Of a stretch of DNA of 64,000 bases, positions 12,535 through 23,300 are shown one piece after another. The position numbers were made by a program, and so were the translations under genes. The stretch is from Sarcocystis neurona (lineage: Eukaryota > Apicomplexa > Conoidasida > Eucoccidiorida > Sarcocystidae). The notes beneath the pieces are model-generated. The model worked only from the letters and a program-made list of their open reading frames with translations, did no database searches and was not told where the DNA came from. Location of the stretch: NCBI GenBank assembly GCA_000727475.1, contig KL647295.1, positions 1,055,985-1,119,984 on the forward strand, written 5' to 3'. Numbering within the stretch: the first letter of the stretch is position 1; each line of letters starts with the position of its first letter.

Positions 12535-13340
12535 CAGCGCGGGCCTGAAGAGCGCCAACAACAGCGACGGCAGCGGCGACAAGACAGCAAACTTTAGAAA
12601 GTCGCCGCTCGCCGGGCGTCAGCATCTGAGCATCTTCGGTGCTGAGTCCCCTGCCTCCTCGTCCAAAAGCAAAACGACCTCCTACGGACAATACTTGCGC
12701 ACGCATGCACGTATGGCATCACGTAAATGCTTCGCTGTATACACGTGTGAATAGACTAATCTCTTTTTCGTCTACTGCACGTAGAGAGGTGTGTGCGCAT
12801 TGACATGTGAGGTACGGAGGCGCAGAAGCACGACTGGAAAGGGAACTGCGTGAGAAATATATGAAGTATATATATTCGTCCACGTGTGTCCGCACATACT
12901 GTTACATTGTAGCAGGCAACATATGCCGTGTGCGGTCCGGCAGCAGCGGCACCTGCTCTTCTGCCTGCACACCGGGAAAAGTGTCACTCAGGTTCAGAGG
13001 CACAGAAACAGGCTGTGATCATGGAAGCTCGAAAGACAAGACACGGCTCTTGCTTCTGTCGTGACCTGACTCCTGTTCTTCGCACTGACGCCAAGCGCTT
13101 CTGTTTCTGCTACGCGGGCCCCTCCTGCTGCGGGCGCGGCTGCTTCGCTTGCTGAAGAGTCCGTTGCCGCTGGAATCGGCGTCCGCTACTGGCTGCTGCT
13201 GGAACTCCTGCCGCGTTTTTTTCGTGACTGCTGCTACGCCGAACTCGTTGAAAGAAGAAACAGCCGCTGTGTTCCAGGATTCTCCACCTGACTAAGTACT
13301 GTGAGACTGCCTTACCTGTGTCCTAACAAAACTTGCAGCT
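12535..13340. other. Possible alternative C-terminal frame, then microsatellite
   Basis: Frame 2 on the plus strand is open from 12459 to a TAG at 12750-12752. It overlaps the end of the large ORF (frame 1, stop 12532-12534) and reads as charged, complex sequence unlike the low-complexity exon. From about 12690 to 12920 the DNA turns into TG/CA microsatellite. Nothing assigned from 12920 to 13340. Confidence 0.3.
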
Positions 13341-13574
13341 GTCTGCTTTTGGTAGCAGTGCTCAGTGAATCTTAGCAGCTCGCTGCTGCTACAGTTCTAC
13401 AGTAGCTGCCGCAGCCACAGCTGCGTACTGCGTCAGGCTCTACTCCGTCTGCGTGGTAGATACATTTGCCTCAACGAGGAATTTGTAGTGTTTCGCAAAA
13501 AAAATTACAGGTTCGATGCTACAGTGTTGCAGCTTGTTTGTGTCCCGCGTGTATCGGTGTGCTTGCTGGAAAGT

Positions 13575-13940
13575 TACAGTTGCTTGCTACTGGAAGGTTC
13601 CGGCTGCCCGCTGCTACGAAGGTCCCTTGGTGGCTGCCACGGATAGATGTGGCGTGCACACTGCGAATACTTGCTACACGAGGTTTGCAACTACGCACGA
13701 CTACCGCATTGTGGTGGCCTGCTCTAAAATGTGTGACTGCTATGAACCAGCAGCAGCAGTTGCGTGCTACTGGAAGCTTCCGGTTGCCCGCTGCTATGAA
13801 GGTCCCATGGTGGCTGCCGCGGATAGATGTTGCTAGCTCGTGCGAATACGTGCTGCTCGAGGTTTGCAACTACGTGTCGCTACAGCTTTCTGACAGCCTG
13901 CTCCAAAACGTGTGGCTCTTAGAAACCTGTAGCTGCTTGG
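13575..13940. repeat. Tandem duplication, period 180 bp, about two copies
   Basis: The TGGAAG...CCGCTGCTA block at 13591 recurs at 13771, and the AGGTTTGCAACTACG block at 13681 recurs at 13860, so the period is 180 with a 1-bp indel. Copies differ by scattered substitutions. Both strands carry an ORF across the array (plus 13466-13972, minus 13519-13869), as expected for a period divisible by three. I do not call a gene. Confidence 0.75.
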
Positions 13941-15205
13941 GGCTGCAGATACACAGCTGTTTGCCTATATGAACCTGCAAGTGCCGTTCTCCACATATTC
14001 GCATAAGCCTGCCCCTCCTTTTTCCAGATTACCCTACGTTGAACTATTTGATGTCACTCTGTGTTGTCTCTTGCGGACGTTCACGTTTCCTGTAGCTGCT
14101 GCACCTGTGTGGACGATGTTACTCGTCGTTCTTCCCTAGAAAGCATGTACATAAGCGCATGCGCTAGAAAGTTCCTGCGTATGTCGAAACGCGCATGCGA
14201 TCGAAATATGCGTGCTTGGAGGCGGTGGAACAAGGTTTCCATTGTCGGCACGTATATTTAATTACGCGCCGCTCAGTCACGCACGTCCGCGAAACATGCA
14301 TTTGTACGAGGTCATGGATGATCACGGCTACAGGCGTACACACCGGCCGAGAACCGCTGGCGTGGAGCACGCTTCTTTGCGGGTGCATCGAAGTTCTACG
14401 TTTCGCACAAATAGGTATGCAAAAATAGCCATCCCGGTCCGGTGGTGTCGTGATCATACCTTGACGGCCCGATACACAGTAAAAATGTGTACTTGCGTAT
14501 GCATTGCTATACATGTATATACACAGAGAGACACAGCAACTGCAACTTTTGCACGGCAGATCCGTAGCAGGAGCCCTCAGCCTTGCGTCAAGGCAGCTTT
14601 GCTGTTGCTTTTCCCTAACCGTTGAAGAGTGCTGTTTCCGTCGGTGGTGCACGCTGCTGCTGAAGCACTAATCTGGAGAACAGCGAATGCATACTTGACA
14701 GTTGGACTCTTTCCCGCCCTTCTGCGTCGCAAAGAGCTAGGCTGGATTGTGGAGGCTGGAATCTCTGCTACCGTATTCCGCGCTCGTGACCGTCCTTGAG
14801 AAAGTGTCACATAATGTGAATTCCTTCCTGTATCTACGCATGTGGGCAACTGGAAACACCGCTCCGTATCGTTCAGGCGGCACCGCCCGTACAACACGTA
14901 CACCAGCCGCAGCGGCGTCCATTACGTAGAGTTAGTAATGCTTTCCCGCAGGTGGGAAGATCCAGAGGTACCTGTTTTTTTTTAATGAACTTGCGCGAAG
15001 TGCGTAGTCTACTTACGTGGAAGACTTACACACTATGGAACTTACGGTGATGCGAGTTGGTGGCTTTCAATATACACCATTTCCAGAAAGTAGACTGCAT
15101 TAATACCTACGCAATTAACCAGTCTTGTTTAATATTTTGAATTGGCAAGCAGTTCCCTGCTGAGGCGTTGTCTCGTGTATACACGAGGAAGCGGAGAACA
15201 GTAAA
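13941..15205. other. No convincing gene
   Basis: Mixed sequence. At 14640-14930 several frames on both strands (about 50-108 codons) look protein-like, but they contradict one another and no splice pair decides between them. A poly-T of about 9 lies near 14977. Nothing assigned. Confidence 0.4.
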
Positions 15206-15355
15206 CTGTATATATTACATCTAACAATCTAGGTGATGATATCTTCGGGTCACACGGCACAGACAATGTAATCCACTCACCTGTATATATTCCATCTAAT
15301 AATCTAGGTGATGATATCTTCGGGTCACACCGCATAGGCAGTGTAATCCACTCCC
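15206..15355. repeat. Tandem duplication, 2 x 75 bp
   Basis: CTGTATATAT at 15206 and 15281 open two nearly identical 75-bp units that share the block TCTAGGTGATGATATCTTCG. The period is a multiple of three, so a minus ORF (15129-15335) reads two copies of a 25-residue unit; this is probably incidental. Confidence 0.85.
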
Positions 15356-15700
15356 TCGCTCAGAAACTATACGTCTATCAAGGAGCAATAGCACACATAT
15401 ATATTTATATATATATGCATGCACTTGGTACTACCCTTTAATCCGTAATTCCACGTTACGAGCAGACGTGCTGTGATCAGCTGGAGGCGCCCACAAATTT
15501 GTGCTTCAACAGGCACGTCATGGAGTTTAGTATAATACTCTGCACTGTCTGTAGATCTATGGCTCCTGCAGGAAGAAGGGTCGAGCAATCAGCGTCTCAC
15601 GGTTATTCGCTAACTACACTACCAAGCGTATAATAAGTATGAAAATGTAAGGTTTGGTACTTGCTTATCCTGTCTTGTCACGTCTAGGTACGGCGTAATA

Positions 15701-16241
15701 TTACTGTCCTGAATTTCCAGTCATTTCCCACGCATCCTGCGTGATCACCCCGTAGAAGTGAGCCCGCAGGGCTGCCTGGACGTAGCGCAAACGTTCACGA
15801 ACGTGGAACCCGCTGCCGCGGGGTGCTTGCTTCGTTGAACGTCTTTCAGGGGAAAAGTACATTACGGATTCCACACGTGTGAGTGCACGCTTGCGTATAC
15901 TCATGGAGGCCTGCATGTCCAGACGCAAACGTAATATATATACACATACTTCTCTCTCTGCCGCTTCATATCATATGTATATATGTGTGCCTAGAGAGAA
16001 AAACGCACACATACACCCACACATATGTAAAGCTATCTACATCTGCCTTTTCATGTGTTCTCAGTTACTCATGCCGGTGCGGTGCAAGAATCTCGCACCT
16101 TCATAAAGTATGGCTTGCGGCGGTGTATGATTTTCAGTAAAACATCTCCTTCGTCCGCGATTGACGTGGGGCTTGCTTGGTATGCACACGTACGGAAATG
16201 TAAAGAAATACAGGAAGGCTTACGGACAGTGAAGTGTGTAT
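15701..16241 (-). CDS. Possible two-exon 3' gene fragment, unknown product
   Basis: On the minus strand, exon 16241-16099 ends AAG|GTGCGA and exon 15910-15701 follows a CATGCAG acceptor; both are phase 0 at the junction. The combined C-terminus is about 117 residues, Arg/Lys rich, ending at TAA 15701-15703. No domain recognised. A stronger acceptor, TTTTCTCTCTAG, lies inside the proposed intron, and a plus-strand frame over 16055-16264 looks equally coding, so strand and structure are uncertain. The intron is mostly TA/CA microsatellite. Confidence 0.25.
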
Positions 16242-16356
16242 CTGCTATCGACGTTTCCGTGTAGTCATGCATATATAAGATATCTTTCCATCTATGTAGA
16301 CGTGCCAGAACCGTATAGCATGTGCGGCGCTGGTCGTACGTAGTCCTCTTCCTCTA

Positions 16357-16414
16357 GCGGTCCATGTTATACATATATATATATGTATATATATATATGT
16401 ATAACATGGACCGC
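16357..16414. repeat. 58-nt near-perfect palindrome
   Basis: Arms 16357-16384 and 16387-16414 are exact reverse complements of 28 nt, with GT at the centre. The outer 14 nt of each arm (GCGGTCCATGTTAT) is unique sequence and the inner part is TA repeat. Flanks do not match, so no target-site duplication is visible. It could form a cruciform in DNA or a hairpin in RNA. Confidence 0.9.
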
Positions 16415-16654
16415 GAGACGAGTAATTATTTCCTCTCTACAGACAAATGTAAATATACGTGTATCAAACACAGACATGTGCAATCTCTCACGTACGGCTG
16501 CCCCCGCTGACTCTCCAAATATACACGAGTAGGTACACACGTACACGTGCGTGTGTGTGTTGGTAAGCGGACGTGCACGGTTCGTTCCGTTCAGCTTGAA
16601 TCATCCTGGCTTCTCTCTCATGCGATTACCACTGACGCTCCCTGCTATTGCAGG

Positions 16655-17190
16655 TGCGTCTTCAGCAGTCCTCGTTGTAACGGTCCTACGCGGACTTGGA
16701 TCTGTCACTTTTGACGTGGGCAACGTAGCAAGTATCTCTTAGTGTACAAGAAAAAGCATGACGCATTGTGTAGCTGCCTTCCAGTCCACACCAGACGATA
16801 CACACGTGTGCCTGCACAAATTTAAAAGAATCCTTTGGATACCTTGGAAAATAAAGAGATAAGCACGTAAGTGACATTTTGAAACGAAAGGATATAGGTG
16901 CACTGCGTACACTCAGACGGTTCGTTCACTTTGATCTAAGTGACCACCCTGCCGGCGGTGTTGGTCCTAGCCTTCAGCACCAGACCCCTCGCCCTCACCA
17001 CAGCGAACACGTGTGGTTTGATGCTGCGGGTCCTGCTACAGTTTCGTTCTTGCCGTCCGCTGCCGCTGCCGCTGTTTCGGCGTTCTCCGTGGAAAGGCAA
17101 CAACGGCAGCGATTCGGCACACCGCAGTGGTGTGGAAGTTTGCTTGAACCGATTACGCGTGTGGACGCTGTTGATATTGTGGGTGCCTAG
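16655..17190 (+). CDS. Possible plus-strand exons, unknown product
   Basis: A good acceptor (CTCCCTGCTATTGCAG, ending at 16654) precedes a frame open to TAG at 16740-16742. A second acceptor (GTACACTCAG, near 16916) precedes a frame open to TAG at 17188-17190 that contains an Ala run and is otherwise complex. No donor joins the two in phase, so they may be separate or spurious. They lie just beyond the 3' end of the minus-strand phosphodiesterase gene and would be convergent with it. Confidence 0.2.
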
Positions 17191-17338
17191 CGAAGGAGCG
17201 CTGCTGTTGAGTTACATATTGCACACAAAGTGGCTGTCAGGGTGACTCGGGGTGACGCTGCTGCTGCTACCGTGACACTGTGCGATCGTTAAAAGTAACT
17301 GCAGGATTGAGGTAGGCAGGGCGACTCTGGAATCAAGG

Positions 17339-20300
17339 CTAGAGACTGCTGCAGCTGCTGCCGTTCCTTCGCGGTGGCGGAGGACAGCTACGTGCTGCTG
17401 CCTCGCTGGTGGCGCTGCTGTCGGCACTGCGTCGTTCTGGTGCGTTGTTGCCGCCGCCGCAGGCAAAGGGTGCGCACTCCTTGTGCGGTGTATCGGGGTA
17501 GCAGGTGCTCGCCCGTCTTCTTTCTTGGTCTTCAACTCCTGCTTCTTTTTCTCCTGCTGCTGCTGCAGCGACGAAGAAGCTGATGGTGCTGGTATTTCCG
17601 CAGTATCTCCTCAGCAAGAGGCAGAGGATGACTAGCAGGATGCACGCAGCGTCGAGCAACAGGGCGAAGAAACGAAAAGCATACAGAGTATACACATACA
17701 CCGGGGCCTGCTGACTACGTGTGCTGATGCAGTTATCAGTAGTAACAGAGACGGTTCCCGCGCACCAGAAGTAGGACAAAATCCACGGCTCTGTCACTAC
17801 GTAGAGATTTACCCAGTAGCCTGCCTCCGCCCACTTTCTAACGGACGCTGCAGGACTGTAGCGCCAGTCGCTGTTCAAAACCTCTGCAAGTGGCTCGTCT
17901 CTGTCCTCCGCTTCGGCATTGAAGCGGCCTCCGAACACCTTCCTCACAATCGTCGCTTCAGGAAACTCCCGCTTAATCTCCTCTCTGCAACGCAGCAGTT
18001 AGCACAGGACACAAACAAAGCGGGACATAGAAGAAATTGTTGAGGAGAGAAGAAAGAAGAGGAAAGAAAACCTGCCAGCAGCAGCACGCAGAGAGGAGAG
18101 GACGAGAGCAGATGACAAAGATGAAGAAGAAGCATACGAAGAAAGGAAGGAAGACGGAGAAGGAGAAAAGAGGGCAAAGAAAAAGAACTAGAGCAAGAAT
18201 AGACAGAGAACAGCAACGAAAGAAACACCATCATATCAGATTACGGAACGAAGGAAGACGTGGACCAAACAAGAGAAGACGATGAAGACGAACAGGTAGA
18301 CAAGAACGGAAACAAGGAAGGAAAAAGAAGGGGAAACGGAGGTAATGGACTGAGATAGAAAGAACGACAGTAGACAAGCAGCAAAGAGAAGACAAAGACA
18401 AACGGCGGAAAGAGAAAAAAGGGAGTGACGCAAAGAGACAGTGAGACAAAGGAACGCCGGAAAATGGGTGGAACACAATTAGATCTGAGGAAGAAGACTC
18501 GAAGCAGGATTAGCGGAGGAGAGTGCGAGGAGAGGGGTGAACGGACCAGGACGGAAGGAAAAGAAGTGGAGGTGAAGGAACAATAAAATAAGCAGTACGA
18601 GAAGGTGCAGAAGTCAGGGAAGACGACAGAAAGAGATGACACGAACAGAGAAAAAAGAGAGTAAGGAAAGAGTGAACAGAGGTGGCGAAAAAACTAGACA
18701 GAAAAAGCAAGAAACCGAACCGGAGAACAGGTAAAAACAGAACTGCAGACTGAGACCGGAACAACACGGAAGGGAAGAAGGATACATGGAGCACTTCTGT
18801 AAAAAAGAGGGCAAGGCGAAGGTGGGGAACACAGCTAAGAAGAGAGTCAGCCGGCGAAGGGAGAAATATTACGTGAAAACACGAAAAAGTAAGAGCACGG
18901 CGCACCTGAAGGATGAGACGCGCTCACAAGAACAAAGCTAGAAGAAGTGATGACGGGGTGAGAACAGAACACAAGAAAGAAAGGAAAAGACGACAAAGAA
19001 GCCACTGGAATAGACTGAAAACAGGAACGATGAAAAAGCCAGGTGCAGAACTGGAAGAAAGGAAACAGATGGCGAAAACGATACTTACAGAGACGAGCAG
19101 CGGAGACAAGGAATGAAACGTGAAGACAAGGAAGGGTTCGGAAAAGTACAGAGAACGACGACAACGAGGAAGCCAAGGAAGAAGTGAAAGACGAGACGCA
19201 AAAAAAGTCGAAGGCGAAGCTGCACGCAGAAGCAACGGTTGGGGGACGGGAGTGAAAGAGGACGAGGCGGGAAGAGGACGAATGACGGAAGGACAAGCAG
19301 CAAACACGCGACAACCCACAGAACGGGACACAAAGGAGAAGCACCATGACGGGAGAGAGCCAAAAAAAGAAAGGCGTGGAACAGGAAAAGGATAGACGCG
19401 ACGAGGACAGGGAGAAAATTTCACAGCAGTCGCCAGGTATGTATTTTGGGAGGAGGTCGGAAAGAAACAGGAGAATCACACCGCGGACCACCAAGGGACG
19501 TCGGAGGAAGACGGGAACAAATGTACGGGAAAACGAAGGGATCAAATAGCGGGAGCAAAATTAAAAGGAAAAGGTGGAGGAAGACGGCAAGGTGGAGACA
19601 TCGAACGAACAAGCAAGCGACAAACAAGAGCAGACTGCAGAAAGGGAGAGAAACGAAAACGATGGAAGAGATGAGCAGCGGAGAACGCGTGGAAGGCAAA
19701 CGAAAAAACCGGACGACGTGCAGGCGAGAACAGCTACACAAGACGCACGGGAAGCGAGGGAAGGGAAATAAATATGAACGAGACGACGTACTGGACATGG
19801 AAGAAAAGGACGGATACACAAGATCAAACAAACGCGTAAATGCGCAAAGAAGAGGACGAAAGAGGCCGTGGATCTTAAGAGTGAGAGAACATTGGTCAAG
19901 GTAAAGCGAAACGAAAATGTAACTAGAAGTCGAAATGGGAAGACACAGACAGAAAAATCCCCCTGCCAGCTCGAGAGGAGCTAACGAGGAGGATGCGCCT
20001 TATGAAATACGAGACACAAAAAAGCTGTCCTTGAGCTGCTGTCTCGGCTGGTGCTACTACTAGCGCGTGCGCAAAATGCCATCCATATTCTATTATTGCT
20101 GCTACTCCGACCACCCCTACTCCCAGTACTACAAGAACTCCTACTGGGAATCCTGCAGTTGCCGCCCCTGGTAATCACAGTAGTACTCCACGTCAAGTGA
20201 ACAGCTCCGGCGGCAACAGAGGAACAGTTCTGCAGCAGCCTTTACGAGTAATGTAAAACTTCCCCACATGCGTATAAAAAGGACAAGTCCGGAGGCCACT

Positions 20301-23300
20301 ACGTCCATCAGTGCTGCCGCCACTAGGAATTCAGGCGACTCCTCTACAACTAAAACAACTGCTAGTATTACTTCGACTGCTACTACTGCTACTACCATCA
20401 ACAGTAGTAACTGCACGGCTTCGCTTGATGCTACCAACGTGACGACTACTCCTCCATACTACTTGTCCATATTACTGTGCTTCACCCATACTTGCCAGCG
20501 CCTGTCACACAGCTACTAATATGTGTGGCTGCTGGGTTCTCGACAAGCACAGTCCTTTTCACCTTTGCATTTATCTGTGTACTTGTGTGTATATAGAGAT
20601 GCGTGCGTGGACACGTAAATACATGCGTTCCGGTGCGCTCGCCAACCTACAAGTACATATGTATATGTAGGTACCGGTATACATAGACGAACACACGTAC
20701 GAGTGTTTCTGCGTAAGCGCTATGCCCACATACATACGTGTGTCTACACTATTGTACATGCACATTTATGGGATGCGTAGGCCTCGTACGTAGGGCGACG
20801 TGTGGGGAATAAGGGCGACAGACGCACGCACCGGTTACCCATGCTATTTCCACAGGATGGCCAAGACAGTGCGCATGTACGCTGCAGGCCCCCTGCTGCA
20901 CGCATCCACACTTCTGTCTCCTGTTTTTCTTTCTTCGCAGTACGGGCGGGAAAAATTGCCTTCTCACTTACTTTCCGTCTTGCATCCAGAGCATATAGTT
21001 GCCGCTGTTGGTGCTGCGCAGCAGCGCCTTCACCCGACTTACACAGCGACCACCGCATCCCCATGTCGAATCCTTGCAGGCGGGGCAGTGGAGATCGAAT
21101 ATAAGCTTCTTTTGGGTCTTCACGAGGTGCCGCAGCAGCGCTTCGAAGGAGGGAACTCCTGCAACATAGCAGCAGCCAGGGACGTAACAGAACGTGCTGC
21201 AGCAGTCAGTCTGGACAGCTTCCGCGCAATCCTCAAGGAGACCGTCAGCAGCAACGCACAGGGCAGCGGCAGCGTCAACAACAGCAGAAGCAGTACGCAG
21301 TGTGCGGCAAGAGAAACACACACAGAAAAGAGAGAGAAAAAAGGATGAGCGAGAAACAATCTAAAGAAACAGCAGCAGCGCGAGGGTGTCAGTAGAGGCT
21401 GTCAGAGACGAGACAAAATGGGTCGCAACGCGGAGACTGCAGCGGCGACGGCAGCAGCGGATGCACTCGACGGAGGGGGCTGGACGAAACTCAGCAACAG
21501 AAAAAGCTCAGACAAAAAACAGTGGAAGGTGTAACGGCTGAGAATTTCATCTCTCCGTTTTGTAACTCTTCCCACCGCTCCTGTACTCTTCTTCGCAGTC
21601 ACGCTGCGCCACTGAGAGCTGCAGGCGCGACTGATTTTTAATTGATACAAGTAGATATACAAACACAGGCACACACAGAGACTCACAGAGACACGTAGCA
21701 CACATATATCCCTACGGATACGTAAGGAGGCGGGTTGATAAGCTCGTAGAGGACAGTTGTTTTCACTTGATTCGTACGACCATATACATCTTGTAGAGGC
21801 ACACAGAGATCCACAGGCACAGGAAGGCATGTTTCACTCATGCGCTTCGTGCAACTTGTACAATGCCGCTCCAGTGCATCGGATGGCCTCAACCTAGGCC
21901 GACGGGCTCTTCTCGCACTCGTACACATATATACACGATATACGTATATATGTGTTCGTACAGACACACGTGTACTATCTAAAGTATGCATATCTATACG
22001 CAAACACGTTACTCTCAAAGCTTGTCTCGCACTTATATATATACATGGGTACACATACATAAGCCTATGAGCATACAAGTACACGTATACGGTTGCATAC
22101 TCATTTACATGTGTAATTGTGGATGTAGAAGCTTCCACCGCACACAGGCGGATACGTACTTACATGCGCATTTATATATATATATATACACGCACGCACC
22201 AAAATGGCTGAATACGCACGTACATCTATACGTGCATGGGTTGACTTGTGCCTTTGTTGCTTCACAGCCTCTTCCTCCCCTTCACCTACGAGGACGCTTC
22301 TCGGGGTGGTGCGACGATATTAAGTGGTATAGATGGATGTGTACGTGGTCACGCTTCAGAAGTACACGTGAGTTCCTTGCGGCCGTGGCCTCTGTCTACG
22401 TTAGAAAATACACAGCATTCATAAACGCGTAAATACATACTGTTCACAGAGACGTGTGTGTGCACTCATCTCTTTAAGAGGACCCCCGGCGCATCAACGT
22501 ATGCAATACACATGAACATTCGTATAAGGGAAAATGAGACATACATGTGTATATATATCTAGATATATTATACACTAGCTCATATACGCACCATACTGTG
22601 ACAAAATGCACCTTTTTCTTACATAGATGCACTATATTTGTACCAGATATACAGACTTGCAGATATATAGATACGTGTATGGATGGAAATACGTCTTTGC
22701 GCATAGAATTACGAACGCGCGTGTGTAGGCGGACACACCCACTGGGGAAATTCGATATTCACAAACATGTCCACATATATATATATATATTATACGTGCA
22801 TGTATGCGTTCTTTAGTCTGTGAACCAGTTAAACCTTCTAGGAGAGAGCGACACGGTCGGGCCAAGCAGCTGAACGAAGGAGCCCTGCACACAGTCGCCG
22901 CTGCTGACGTGCTGCTGTTCATAGCTAGCTAGTATCACCCCCGTTTCCACACATTCTAAAACAACCTATTCCTCCACGTGTGGACCCACACGTACGAACG
23001 TATCTACAAATAAAGGCAACTGTATGCACGCCTGTTGACTAGAAGGCAACTATCCATATATATCGCATATGTGTCCACAGACAAGCTGCGGGAACGATTA
23101 GCCATGCACGTACATCGGTACGCGCGTACTCCTGTACCTACGTACACGCTGAAGGACCAACAGCCATATATATATATATGTATATATATATATATGTATA
23201 TATGGGATTCGGCTATACTTACTCTGAGTAGCAATGACGCTTTGGGTGGCTTGATCCAGTCTAGAACGATAACCAAAGGGATCTGCATCGAGCCACCATT

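Noticed and set aside
17944..19904. Many overlapping minus-strand ORFs up to 232 codons, Ser/Phe/Leu/Cys rich, and matching plus-strand Arg/Lys/Glu-rich ORFs
   Set aside because: The sense strand lacks A, so stop codons cannot occur; all frames are open at once. The tract lies in an intron whose flanking exons join in phase in a known domain.
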